In this document: in pieces, positions 1 through 8,959 of the stretch
Numbering within the stretch: the first letter of the stretch is position 1
Layout of the letters: each line of letters opens with the position of its first letter
DNA from: Novosphingobium arvoryzae
GTDB taxonomy: Bacteria > Pseudomonadota > Alphaproteobacteria > Sphingomonadales > Sphingomonadaceae
NCBI RefSeq assembly: GCF_014652615.1
Contig: NZ_BMZD01000006.1
Location: 124,001 to 188,000, forward strand
Reading direction: 5' to 3'
DNA length: 64,000 bases
The notes under the pieces: model-generated
Told to the model about the DNA's origin: nothing
The model's input: the letters and a program-made list of their open reading frames with translations, nothing else
Databases searched by the model: none
Made by a program: the position numbers and the translations under genes

Positions 1-68
1 GGCCGCCCGCGCCGGATGCCCGCCCCGTGGCGCGCGGCATTTGCCACGATTTTAATTGAAGGACCGCA

Positions 69-770
69 ATGACTGCTCTCGATATTCTGGCCGCCGCCGG
101 TGCGCCGACGCGCCTTGATCCGGTGAAGCTGTTTCTGGATGCCGATATCGTCGTGCAATTGGTGATGGCCGGGCTGGTGCTGGCCAGCGTCTGGGTGTGG
201 ATGATCGTCGTCGGGTTCAGCCTGCGTATGGCTGGCATCCGCAAGCGCTGCGACGCTTATGAGCGCGATTTCTGGAAGGCCGGCAACATCGACGAGTTTC
301 AGGCCGAGCGCGGGAAGGGCGACATCCCTTCCGCCCGGGTCGTCGCCGCTGGTCTCGCCGAATGGCGCCGTTCCACTGCGGGCAAGGTAATTGACCGCGA
401 CGGCACCCGCCAGCGGCTGGCCGGGGTGATGGACAGCGCCGTCGCGCAAGAGGCAGACAAGCTGGCCGAGCGGCTGAACTTCCTGGCCACGGTCGGTTCG
501 GTTGCGCCGTTCGTGGGGCTGTTCGGCACGGTCTGGGGGATCATGAACAGCTTTTTCCAGATCGGCGCGCAGCAGAACTCCTCGCTCGCGGTGGTGGCCC
601 CCGGCATTTCCGAGGCGCTGTTCGCCACCGCGATCGGCCTGTTTGCGGCGATCCCGGCGGTCATCGCATACAACCGCTTTTCCCACCGGGTCGACCAGCT
701 GGAAGCGCGACTGCAGCGTTTTGCTGACCGTTTCCATGCCAGCCTGAGCCGCGAGCTGGAGGCGGTCTGA
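69..770 (+). CDS. tolQ: Tol-Pal system proton channel subunit TolQ
   Basis: Inner-membrane subunit that, with TolR, uses the proton motive force to energise TolA for outer-membrane constriction at division. The 233-residue product has the MotA/TolQ/ExbB layout: one membrane segment near residues 24-50, a long cytoplasmic loop, then paired segments near 138-162 (motif VGLFGTVWGIM) and 180-204. It is followed directly by tolR, tolA, tolB and pal, which separates it from an exbB. A GAAGGA ribosome site precedes the ATG. The 68 bases before it hold no complete gene; a ybgC gene usually sits further upstream and would lie outside the window. Confidence 0.96.
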   Translation: MTALDILAAAGAPTRLDPVKLFLDADIVVQLVMAGLVLASVWVWMIVVGFSLRMAGIRKRCDAYERDFWKAGNIDEFQAERGKGDIPSARVVAAGLAEWRRSTAGKVIDRDGTRQRLAGVMDSAVAQEADKLAERLNFLATVGSVAPFVGLFGTVWGIMNSFFQIGAQQNSSLAVVAPGISEALFATAIGLFAAIPAVIAYNRFSHRVDQLEARLQRFADRFHASLSRELEAV

Positions 771-1208
<438 letters not shown>

Positions 1209-1217
1209 GCTCGATTG

Positions 1218-2144
1218 ATGGCAGTTTCCGCGCTCAACCGCGAAGAACGCATCGGCCTGGCGATTGCGCTGGCCGCGCACGTCGCCCTTGGCGCGGTGCT
1301 GATCGCGCGCCCGGCCGCTGCGCCAACGATCCCGCTGCCCGAACGGATGACCGTGACGTTGAGCGAGGATGTGGGGCTGACTTCGACCGCGCCTAGCGTG
1401 GCCGATCCCGCGCCTGACGAAGCCCTCGAATTGGGCGAGGCCGCGCCGGAACCCGCCCCCCAGCCCACGCCAGTCCCGCCCCGGCCGGAGCCCAAGGTCC
1501 AGCCGAAGCCCGAACCGAAAGTGCAGCCAAAGCCGGTTGTGACCAAGCCCAGGCCGGCTCCGACAGTAGCCGCCAAGCCTCTGCCGCAGCCAACCAAGGC
1601 CGCGACCCCGCCCAAAGCGGCACCGAAAGCTGGACCGGCACCAAAGCCCAGCAACGCGCCCACGACTGCACCGAAAGGTGCCACCAGCACGGCACGAACG
1701 CCCAACGCCGCCGCGACCCAGCCCGCCAAGGCCGGGGGCAGCCGGATCGGCAGCGATTTCCTGAAAGGGGTGAGCGGCGCGACCGGCAAGCAGGCCACTA
1801 CCGCGCCGCCCGCCGCCACAGTCGGCCCGGCGGTGCGATCAGCGCTGGCCGGGGCGATCTCCCGCCAGCTCAAGCCGAAATGGGCCGCACCGCAGGGGGT
1901 CGATGCCGAGTTGCTGGTGACGGTGCTGTCCTGGGATCTCAACCCCGATGGCACCTTGGCCGGATCACCGCGCGTGGTGCGGCAGGATGGGATCACCGAT
2001 GCCAACCGCGCGCAGGCCCAGCGCCATGCCGAACAGGCGATGCGCGCGGTGCGGCTGGCCGCGCCGTTCAACCTGCCGCCCGAATATTACCCTGCCTGGA
2101 AGCGCGTCAGCGACTTCCGCTTCGACCGAAAGCTATCGCAATGA
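1218..2144 (+). CDS. tolA: TolA-like cell envelope protein
   Basis: Bridges the TolQR motor to TolB/Pal across the periplasm. The 308-residue product has a short cytoplasmic tail, one membrane helix near residues 10-30, a long Pro/Ala/Lys-rich stretch (about 70-185, with repeated KPEPKVQPKP units) in place of the helical domain of E. coli TolA, and a C-terminal TonB/TolA-like domain from about residue 200. A TTG lies 3 bp upstream of the ATG used here. Position between tolR and tolB supports TolA; sequence alone would also fit a TonB family protein. Confidence 0.88.
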   Translation: MAVSALNREERIGLAIALAAHVALGAVLIARPAAAPTIPLPERMTVTLSEDVGLTSTAPSVADPAPDEALELGEAAPEPAPQPTPVPPRPEPKVQPKPEPKVQPKPVVTKPRPAPTVAAKPLPQPTKAATPPKAAPKAGPAPKPSNAPTTAPKGATSTARTPNAAATQPAKAGGSRIGSDFLKGVSGATGKQATTAPPAATVGPAVRSALAGAISRQLKPKWAAPQGVDAELLVTVLSWDLNPDGTLAGSPRVVRQDGITDANRAQAQRHAEQAMRAVRLAAPFNLPPEYYPAWKRVSDFRFDRKLSQ

Positions 2145-3511
2145 ACCTTCGCCTGATTTCCGCGTTGGCACTCGTGCTGGCCGCGCCCGCCGCCGCGCAG
2201 CAATCCCTGCCCACGCCACAGCCAACCGAGCAGGTGCCCGAAGAAGGACTGTCCGGCGCGGTGTCGGACGACAGCGACTGGCAGGACCTGGGCATTGCCA
2301 TTCCGGCCTTTGCCACCGATGCCGATGTGCCGACCCAGACCAGCGCCGGATCGACCGCGGCGCTGGGGATGAGCCTGGCGCGGGTGATCAACGATGACCT
2401 GAAGAACAACGGCCTGTTCAAGCCGGTCGGCCCCGATGCCCTGCCCCGCCCGGCCTTTGGTGAAGTGCAGGCCCCGGCCTATGACACGTGGGCGGGCCGC
2501 AGTGCGGAAATGCTGGTGCAGGGCTATGTCCGCGCAGCAGCCGGCGGGCAGGTGACGGTGGGGTGCTACCTCTACGACGTCGCGCTGAAGCAGCAGCTGG
2601 CCAAGGCCGGGTGGACCGTCGCCCCCGGGGACTGGCGCCGTGCCGCGCACAAGTGCGCGGACATGGTCTATTCGCGGCTGTCCGGCGAAAGCCCGTTCTT
2701 TGACAGCCGCATCGCCTACATCGCGGAAACCGGACCGAAGGACCGCCGGATGAAGCGTCTGGCGATCATGGATTCGGACGGGGCGAACCACCGCTATCTG
2801 ACTACCGGGCAGACCACGGTGCTGACCCCGCGCTATTCGCCGGATTATCGCTCGATCCTGTATCTCAGCTATTTCAACGGCAGCCCGCGGATCTACATCT
2901 ACGACCTGGAAAGCAACACCCAGCGGCTGCTGCTGCAATCCAGCAACGCCGTGTTCGCGCCGCGCTGGTCGCCCGATGGCAAGTGGGTGCTCTATTCGAT
3001 GGCCATTGCCGGCAATACCGACATCTACAAGATGCCGGCGGGCGGTGGTGCGGCGGTGCGGCTGACCGACAGCCCCGGCATCGACATCGGCGGCAGCTTC
3101 AGCCCGGATGGCACCCGGATCGTGTTCGAAAGCGACCGGGGCGGCAGCCAGCAGGTCTATGTGATGAATGCGGACGGCAGTGATCAGCGCCGCATCACCT
3201 TCTTCGGCGGGCGCAGCGCCACGCCGGAATGGAGCCCGCGCGGCGACCAGATCGCCTTCACCCACATCGCCGGCAATTTCCGCATCGCGGTGATGACCCC
3301 GGAAGGGCGGGAAATGCGCTACCTGACCGACAGCTGGCAGGATGAGGCGCCGACCTGGGCGCCCAACGGCCGGATCATCCAGTTCTTCCGCACCACGCGC
3401 GGCAGCGGCAAGGCCGGAATCTGGCAGGTCGACCTGACCGGGCGGAACGAGCGCAAGCTGGCCACACCGGTCGACGGGTCGGACCCCGCCTGGGGGCCCC
3501 TGCGGCCGTAA
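2141..3511 (+). CDS. tolB: Tol-Pal system beta-propeller protein TolB
   Basis: Periplasmic protein that docks on Pal and is released by TolA. The 456-residue product starts with a signal peptide (ends ...AAPAAAQ, about residue 19), an N-terminal TolB domain to about 180, then WD40-like PD40 repeats with SPDG signatures (RWSPDGKW, SFSPDGTR, EWSPRGDQ). The ATG at 2141 overlaps the tolA stop (ATGA). The same frame is open upstream of 2141, but the signal peptide and the overlap fix the start here. Confidence 0.96.
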   Translation: MNLRLISALALVLAAPAAAQQSLPTPQPTEQVPEEGLSGAVSDDSDWQDLGIAIPAFATDADVPTQTSAGSTAALGMSLARVINDDLKNNGLFKPVGPDALPRPAFGEVQAPAYDTWAGRSAEMLVQGYVRAAAGGQVTVGCYLYDVALKQQLAKAGWTVAPGDWRRAAHKCADMVYSRLSGESPFFDSRIAYIAETGPKDRRMKRLAIMDSDGANHRYLTTGQTTVLTPRYSPDYRSILYLSYFNGSPRIYIYDLESNTQRLLLQSSNAVFAPRWSPDGKWVLYSMAIAGNTDIYKMPAGGGAAVRLTDSPGIDIGGSFSPDGTRIVFESDRGGSQQVYVMNADGSDQRRITFFGGRSATPEWSPRGDQIAFTHIAGNFRIAVMTPEGREMRYLTDSWQDEAPTWAPNGRIIQFFRTTRGSGKAGIWQVDLTGRNERKLATPVDGSDPAWGPLRP

Positions 3512-3594
3512 GGGAAACGGCCGCACTGCGACCGATTCGCAAGATTGACTCCGGGGGCGTTAACACCGAACCTGCGACTTAAGGAGAAAGCCCG

Positions 3595-4122
3595 ATGACT
3601 TCACCCCGCACCATCCGGACCGCGATCCTGCTGCTGGCCAGTTCCGCCGCGCTGGCCGCCTGCGCCAGCAAGGCCCCCAAGCAGTTGCCGCCCGATCCGG
3701 GCGCCAACGTATCCACCAACACCGCGCAGGAACCGGTGCAGGGCAACACCATCACCCCCGGCAGCCAGGCCGATTTCGTGGCGCAGATGATGGGCCAGGA
3801 CACGATCTATTTCGATACCGACCGCTACAACATCGACAGCGCCGACATGACCGCGCTGCAGGCACAGGCGCAATGGCTGGCTCAGTATCCGGGCAAGCGC
3901 GCCACGGTCGAAGGCCATGCGGACGAGCGCGGCACCCGTGAATACAACCTTGCGCTGGGCGAACGCCGCGCCAACGCGGCCAAGAACTATCTGGTCAGCG
4001 TCGGCATCGACGCCGCCCGCCTCTCGACCGTCAGCTACGGCAAGGAGCGCCCGGTCGCGCTCGGTTCGGACGAAGCGAGCTGGGCGAAGAACCGCCGTGC
4101 GGTAACGATCACGATCGACTGA
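3595..4122 (+). CDS. pal: Peptidoglycan-associated lipoprotein Pal
   Basis: Outer-membrane lipoprotein that anchors the envelope to peptidoglycan. The 175-residue product has a lipoprotein signal with lipobox LAAC (Cys about residue 22), a short linker, and an OmpA-like domain with the peptidoglycan-binding GHADERGTREYN segment near residues 108-119. A strong AAGGAG site lies 8 bp before the ATG. It ends the tol operon and is followed by a hairpin terminator. Confidence 0.96.
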   Translation: MTSPRTIRTAILLLASSAALAACASKAPKQLPPDPGANVSTNTAQEPVQGNTITPGSQADFVAQMMGQDTIYFDTDRYNIDSADMTALQAQAQWLAQYPGKRATVEGHADERGTREYNLALGERRANAAKNYLVSVGIDAARLSTVSYGKERPVALGSDEASWAKNRRAVTITID

Positions 4123-4130
4123 CACGAAAA

Positions 4131-4158
4131 AGGCCGGAGCGGATCGCCGCTCCGGCCT
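4131..4158. terminator. Terminator hairpin after pal
   Basis: Twelve-base perfect inverted repeat AGGCCGGAGCGG / CCGCTCCGGCCT with a four-base ATCG loop, preceded by a run of A and followed by GTTCATTT. It lies between pal (plus) and a small gene ending at 4198 (minus), so it can serve both strands. Confidence 0.75.
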
Positions 4159-4197
4159 GTTCATTTCGGCCTGTTCACTTCGAATTGCCGGGCAGCG

Positions 4198-4377
4198 TTA
4201 CTGCAGCGCGGGCAGCAGGCTGCCAAGATCGGGCAGGCTGGCGGCTTCCGCCGAATAGCCCACCTGCGGGAGCAGGGCGATGTTGCCGCCAACGGAAATC
4301 AGGTCGGTGCCCAGCAGGGCGAAAACGGCCATTGCCAGCACCGAAACGGCGGCGGACATGGTCAGCTGCTTGCTCAT
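4198..4377 (-). CDS. Small hypothetical secreted or membrane protein
   Basis: A 59-residue protein I do not recognise. It has a basic N-terminus (MSKQLTM) and one hydrophobic stretch (about residues 8-25, SAAVSVLAMAVFALL) that could be a signal peptide or anchor, then a short neutral tail ending in LPDLGSLLPALQ. The start at 4377 is chosen because AGGGAG lies 9 bp upstream; the frame is open 66 bp further upstream but without a ribosome site. It stands alone between pal and the J-domain gene. Confidence 0.6.
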   Translation of the reverse strand: MSKQLTMSAAVSVLAMAVFALLGTDLISVGGNIALLPQVGYSAEAASLPDLGSLLPALQ

Positions 4378-4519
4378 GACGGTGAACTCCCTGAAGCCAG
4401 TGAACCCGATATGGGGTTCGTCGATGATATTGCAATGCACCATTGCGATGTGAAACTTAATACGGGATGAAGGCCATGCTGGCTTGCACCGCCCCGGCCC
4501 TTCGGCCTATCGGACAGGC

Positions 4520-5053
4520 ATGAGGCGTTCCGGGCGAACCAATGACTGGGGCTTTCCCCGCTGGCGCGGGTATGAAGGCGCGCGCGATGCGGCGACGATC
4601 CGGCTGTGCGACCGGCACGGCTGCACCGAACGCGGCGATTGCCCCGCGCCGAAATCGCCCAACAGCCCCGAACGCTGGATGTTTTGCCAGAAGCACGCGG
4701 CCGAATACAACCAGGGCTGGGACTACTTCGCCGGGCTGGATGCCGAGGAAGCCGCCCAGCGCGAAAGCAGCGAGCGCCAAACCCATTCCGGCTACGCCGA
4801 ATCCGCGCATTATGGCTGGGCCTCCAGCGGCGACGGCACGCGCAGCCGCGACGAGCTGCGCGCGCTGGAAGTGCTGGGCCTGTCGCCCGATGCCGACTTT
4901 GACGAAGTGCGCAAGGCCTGGCGAACCAAGGCCAAGAAAGTCCACCCGGACGTGCGCCCCGGCGACAAGGACGCCGCCGATGCCTTTACCGCGCTGCAAC
5001 TGGCCTATGAAGTGCTGCGCCAGGCCGAAGAACGGCGGGAGTGGCGGGGTTAG
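4520..5053 (+). CDS. J-domain (DnaJ-like) protein
   Basis: A 177-residue protein whose last 65 residues form a J domain with the HPD triad at 142-144, so it probably stimulates an Hsp70 (DnaK) ATPase. The first 70 residues carry four cysteines (C30, C35, C41, C56) in a compact arrangement that resembles a small zinc-binding module; this is inference. The J domain is C-terminal, unlike DnaJ itself, as in several alphaproteobacterial J-domain proteins. ATG 4520 is preferred over an in-frame TTG at 4484. The 3' end overlaps the convergent thioesterase gene by 4 bp. Confidence 0.85.
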   Translation: MRRSGRTNDWGFPRWRGYEGARDAATIRLCDRHGCTERGDCPAPKSPNSPERWMFCQKHAAEYNQGWDYFAGLDAEEAAQRESSERQTHSGYAESAHYGWASSGDGTRSRDELRALEVLGLSPDADFDEVRKAWRTKAKKVHPDVRPGDKDAADAFTALQLAYEVLRQAEERREWRG

Positions 5054-5529
5054 GACTTCGTCCTGAACCGCTTGATCGTGCCGGAAAAGGCCAGCACGTT
5101 CCGCTCCCCCTCCGCGATCATCCCGCGCACGAACACCAGGCTGCCCCCGGCGCGCACCACTTCGCCGCGCGCGGTCAGCAGCTTGCCCGGTTCCGCCGCA
5201 CCGACGAATTCGCAATTCATCGTCACGGTCACGCCATGCACCGCCGTGTCCATGCCGCCCGCGATCATGAACAGGGCATAGTCGGCAAACGTCATCAGGG
5301 CGCCGCCGTGGATATTGCCGCCACCGTTGCGGTTCTTCGCCTCGGGCATGAACGCGCACTCGATCCCGTCGCCGTCCGGGCGGCAGAAGAACGGGCCGGC
5401 GTGTTCCTCGAAGTGATCGACCGGTTCCCAGCGATACCAGCCCGCCCACGGCCCTTCGGTCATCTGCGCCAGGCCCGGACGCAGCGACGGCAGATCGGGC
5501 TGAAGCTTGTCATGCGGATGTTCGGACAT
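5050..5529 (-). CDS. PaaI-family hotdog acyl-CoA thioesterase
   Basis: Predicted hotdog-fold thioesterase (159 residues) that hydrolyses acyl- or aryl-CoA esters in the cytoplasm. The GGNIHGGALMTFADYA segment is the hallmark of PaaI/YbgC-type enzymes (acidic residue after HGG in the long helix). The frame is open much further upstream, but that part is the tRNA-Gly gene and intergenic DNA, so the start is placed at the methionine at 5529 (MSEHPHDK). Substrate cannot be told from sequence. Confidence 0.85.
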   Translation of the reverse strand: MSEHPHDKLQPDLPSLRPGLAQMTEGPWAGWYRWEPVDHFEEHAGPFFCRPDGDGIECAFMPEAKNRNGGGNIHGGALMTFADYALFMIAGGMDTAVHGVTVTMNCEFVGAAEPGKLLTARGEVVRAGGSLVFVRGMIAEGERNVLAFSGTIKRFRTKS

Positions 5530-5577
5530 CGGTTGCGCCTTCAAGGGGGGAAACAGGATCCGCCAGCGCATGCGGGC

Positions 5578-5651
<74 letters not shown>

Positions 5652-5793
5652 GCATCAGCGCTGCTGATCGGACGGCGGCGCTTGCCACCAAGTCCGGTGC
5701 GCCGTCAATCACTTTACCGCGCGCGAAAGTCAAGGTCGCCCGCGCCAGCCGCCGCGCTGCTGCCCCGCTGCTGCGGCCCTGCATCAAACCGCC

Positions 5794-5831
5794 TTGACCA
5801 AGTGAACGTTATCAGTTAGGTGAACGTTCAC
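5794..5831 (+). promoter_or_regulatory. Candidate promoter and double LacI-type operator for the receptor gene
   Basis: Two copies of GTGAACGTT start 18 bp apart, at 5802 and 5820; the second completes a perfect 12-bp palindrome GTGAACGTTCAC (5820-5831). A TTGACC hexamer at 5794-5799 lies just upstream, with TAGGTG 17 bp further on as a weak -10. A regulator bound here would cover the -35/-10 region. The same core, GAACGTTC, recurs before the GH3 gene (16955-16962), and a LacI regulator is encoded in the locus. Confidence 0.65.
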
Positions 5832-5883
5832 AATCGGCGGTCCTGCACTTGGATCGCACGAGAAACGGGAGGAGAATCGGATT

Positions 5884-8853
5884 ATGAGAGGTTTGCGCGA
5901 ACTCGCCTTGGGCCGCCTGATGCTGGGTGTTTCCGCCGCCGCGATCGCCATGGCCGCACAGCCCGCGCTGGCTCAGGATGACAGCGCCGCCGCGGCCGAG
6001 GAAGGCGATGCGATCGTCGTGACCGGCATCCGCGCCAGCTTGCGCGCCTCACTGGACGTCAAGCGCGAATCGCAGGGCGTGGTCGATGCGATCTCCGCCG
6101 AGGACATCGGCAAGTTCCCGGACACCAACCTCGCCGAATCGCTCCAGCGCATCACCGGCGTGTCGATTGACCGCAACAGCGGTGAAGGCTCCACCGTCAC
6201 GGTCCGTGGCTTTGGCCCGGACTTCAACCTGGTGCTGCTGAACGGCCGCCAGATGCCCGCATCGGGCCTGGGCAGCTGCTGCGAAGCGCCGGCCTCGCGC
6301 AGCTTCGATTTCGGCAACCTCGCCGCCGAAGGCGTTGCCGGGGTGGAAGTGTACAAGTCTGGTCGCGCAGCCCTGCCCACGGGCGGCATCGGCTCGGTCA
6401 TCAACATCAAGACCCCGCGCCCACTGGATCGCCCCGGTTTCAAGGGCAGCATCGGCGTGAAGGGCGTCTACGATACGTCGCGCTTTGAAAGCACGCCGGT
6501 CACTCCGGAAATCTCGGGCATCCTGTCGAACACCTTTGGCGATGGCACCATCGGCATTCTGGCGACCGCGTCGTACCAGCGCCGCAAGGCCAGCCAGGCC
6601 CAGTTCAACGCGGGCTGGCGCGAAGGCTACCTCGGTTCGGAAAACAACTGGGGTTCGCTGCCGCTGGACGCCAACGACTGGCGCGGCAACTTTGCCCGCA
6701 CCGAAAACCGCCCGGACCCGACCGACATCTATCAGGTCACCCAGAACGCCGGGTATGACTTCACCGACCTGGACCGCGAACGCATCAACGGCCAGCTGGT
6801 GCTGCAGGTGAAGCCCACTGACACGCTCTCGCTGCTGGTCGACTACACTTATTCGCAGAACACCATCAACGCCCGCACCAGCAGCGTCGGGGTGTGGTTC
6901 AACCACGATCAGACCAGCAGCAGCTGGACCGACGGCCCGGCCGCCGGCCCGAACTTCTATTCCGAAGCCTTCGCCCCCGGCAAGGACCTGGCGATTACCG
7001 GCGCGCTGGCCGCGAACCGTTCGATCAACCGCTCGATCGGCGGCAATCTGGAATGGGACGGCCCCGGCGGGCTGCGCCTCGTCCTCGACGGGCATCACTC
7101 GACCGCCGAGAGCAAGCCGACCTCGCCCTATGGCAGCAACATCGCGGTCGGCAGCGCGATCTTCGGCGTGCAGTCGCAGAAGGTGGACTTCACCACCGAC
7201 ATGCCGGTCATTTCGGTCAACATGTATCCGGGCAGCGCGGCTGACAACGCGGTCAACATCCGCCCGGCCGGCAACGCGTTCCGCAATGCCTACATGCGCG
7301 ACGAGATCAACGAAGTCTCGCTGAAGGGCGGCTATGACTTCGACACCTCGTTCATCAAGAGCCTGGATTTCGGCGCCACCTTCACCGACAACAAGGTCCG
7401 TTCGGCCTATGGCTTCATCCAGAGCGACAGCTGGGGCGGCACCCTGTCCGCCGCCGAAACGCCCGACAACCTCTACACCCCGGTGGGTCTGCCCGGCCGT
7501 CTGGCGGGCATGAACGGGTCCAACGGGACCGGCATTCTCCAGAACTACTTCAAGGTCGATACCGCGGCCCTAATCACCCTGCTGGAAAGCAAGGTCGGCA
7601 TCTGCTCGGCCCCGTGGACCGGCAAGGCCGCGCCCGGCACCTGCCTCGCGCAGTTCCAGGCCGACCGCCGCGTGCACGAACAGACGATTGCACCCTACCT
7701 GCAATCGACCCACCAGTTCGACCTGTTCGCCAACCCGGCCAACCTGCGCCTCGGCATCCGGTACGAAAAGACCAAGGTCAATTCGTCCGCGCTGGTGCCG
7801 ATCCCAACCGGCACGTCGTGGGTGGGCGATAACGAAATCGCCATCGTCTATGGCAACGCACAGGACTTCGTGACCCAGAAGGGCGAATACGAAAACTGGC
7901 TGCCCGCGATCGATTTCGACATGGAGCCGATCGAGAACGTCAAGCTGCGCGCGGCCTATAGCCACACGATCACCCGTCCGGACTATGCCAGCCTGCAGGG
8001 TGGCACCACGCTGGACGCTCCGATCCGCGTGGGCGGCAGCACCGGCCGCAGCGGCAATCCCGGCCTGCTGCCCTACAAGTCGAAGAACATCGATGTCTCG
8101 GCCGAGTGGTATTACGACCGCGAAAGCTATGTCTCGGTGGGCTTCTTCCACAAGCGGGTCGGCAACTTCATCAGCAACACCACGGTCAACATGCCCGCGT
8201 TCGGACTGACCAACCCGGCGGCCGGTCCGCGCGTGGCCGAAGCGCAGTCCGCGCTGGGGGCGGGCGCCACGACCTCGCAGATCCGTTCGTGGATCGCCGC
8301 GCGCTATCCGGCGCTGGTCGATACGGCCACCGGCGGCATTCGCGGCCAGTCGAACGATCCGCTGGTGAACTTCGTGGTGACCCAGCCGGTCAACAGCGAC
8401 CAGAAGGCCAAGCTGTGGGGCTGGGAATTCGCGATCCAGCACCGCTTTGGTGAAACCGGCTTCGGCACGATCCTGAACTACACCGTGGTCAGGAGCGATA
8501 CGAAGTTCGACAACACCCAGCGCTACACCGTGCCGCAGTTCGCGGTGAACGGGGTCAGCGACAGTGCCAACGCCGTGCTCTATTATGACAAGAACGGCAT
8601 CCAGGCGCGTGTAGCCTACAACTGGCGCGACGGGTTCCTGTCGGGCTACGGGTTCGATCCGTACTATGTCGAAGCCTATGGCCAGTTCGATGTCAGCGCG
8701 AGCTATGAGTTCCGCAAGGGCATGACCGCCTTTGTCGAAGGCATCAACATCACCAACGCCGACCGTCGCGGTCACATGCGCAACGAGAAAACCGCCTTCT
8801 TCGCGGCTCCCGGTTATGCGCGCTATGCGGCTGGCGTGCGGTTCACCTTCTGA
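5884..8853 (+). CDS. TonB-dependent receptor, probable glucan importer
   Basis: Outer-membrane receptor (989 residues) of the large TonB-Xanth-Caul type used by sphingomonads and Caulobacter for carbohydrate uptake. A signal peptide ends near residue 30 (ALAQ), followed by a TonB-box-like DAIVVTGIRASL segment, the plug domain (about 50-190; FPDTNLAESLQRITG) and a long beta-barrel ending in aromatic F. A GGAGGAGA ribosome site precedes the ATG. It heads a locus with GH16 and GH3 hydrolases, a LacI regulator and an MFS transporter, which points to beta-glucan oligosaccharides as ligand; the ligand is inferred from context only. A strong terminator follows. Confidence 0.93.
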   Translation: MRGLRELALGRLMLGVSAAAIAMAAQPALAQDDSAAAAEEGDAIVVTGIRASLRASLDVKRESQGVVDAISAEDIGKFPDTNLAESLQRITGVSIDRNSGEGSTVTVRGFGPDFNLVLLNGRQMPASGLGSCCEAPASRSFDFGNLAAEGVAGVEVYKSGRAALPTGGIGSVINIKTPRPLDRPGFKGSIGVKGVYDTSRFESTPVTPEISGILSNTFGDGTIGILATASYQRRKASQAQFNAGWREGYLGSENNWGSLPLDANDWRGNFARTENRPDPTDIYQVTQNAGYDFTDLDRERINGQLVLQVKPTDTLSLLVDYTYSQNTINARTSSVGVWFNHDQTSSSWTDGPAAGPNFYSEAFAPGKDLAITGALAANRSINRSIGGNLEWDGPGGLRLVLDGHHSTAESKPTSPYGSNIAVGSAIFGVQSQKVDFTTDMPVISVNMYPGSAADNAVNIRPAGNAFRNAYMRDEINEVSLKGGYDFDTSFIKSLDFGATFTDNKVRSAYGFIQSDSWGGTLSAAETPDNLYTPVGLPGRLAGMNGSNGTGILQNYFKVDTAALITLLESKVGICSAPWTGKAAPGTCLAQFQADRRVHEQTIAPYLQSTHQFDLFANPANLRLGIRYEKTKVNSSALVPIPTGTSWVGDNEIAIVYGNAQDFVTQKGEYENWLPAIDFDMEPIENVKLRAAYSHTITRPDYASLQGGTTLDAPIRVGGSTGRSGNPGLLPYKSKNIDVSAEWYYDRESYVSVGFFHKRVGNFISNTTVNMPAFGLTNPAAGPRVAEAQSALGAGATTSQIRSWIAARYPALVDTATGGIRGQSNDPLVNFVVTQPVNSDQKAKLWGWEFAIQHRFGETGFGTILNYTVVRSDTKFDNTQRYTVPQFAVNGVSDSANAVLYYDKNGIQARVAYNWRDGFLSGYGFDPYYVEAYGQFDVSASYEFRKGMTAFVEGINITNADRRGHMRNEKTAFFAAPGYARYAAGVRFTF

Positions 8854-8888
8854 TCGGCCCAGACCGATCCGCAAGGTGAGTTGAGGAC

Positions 8889-8923
8889 AAGAGCCGCGCT
8901 GCCCCCGCAGTGCGGCTCTTTTT
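8889..8923 (+). terminator. Intrinsic terminator after the receptor gene
   Basis: Twelve-base-pair stem (8891-8902 with 8907-8918, one G-U pair) closed by a CCCC loop and followed directly by TTTTT (8919-8923). It sits 35 bp after the receptor stop and 36 bp before the first halogenase gene. It would lower read-through, keeping receptor mRNA in excess over the downstream enzymes unless those have their own promoter. Confidence 0.88.
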
Positions 8924-8959
8924 CTCTGGCGACAGGCAAATGTCCGGTATGGTCGGGGC

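Noticed and set aside
1440-1720. Tandem DNA repeat in tolA
   Set aside because: Repeated KP/EP codons are ordinary low-complexity coding for the Pro/Lys/Ala-rich periplasmic linker, not a regular repeat array.
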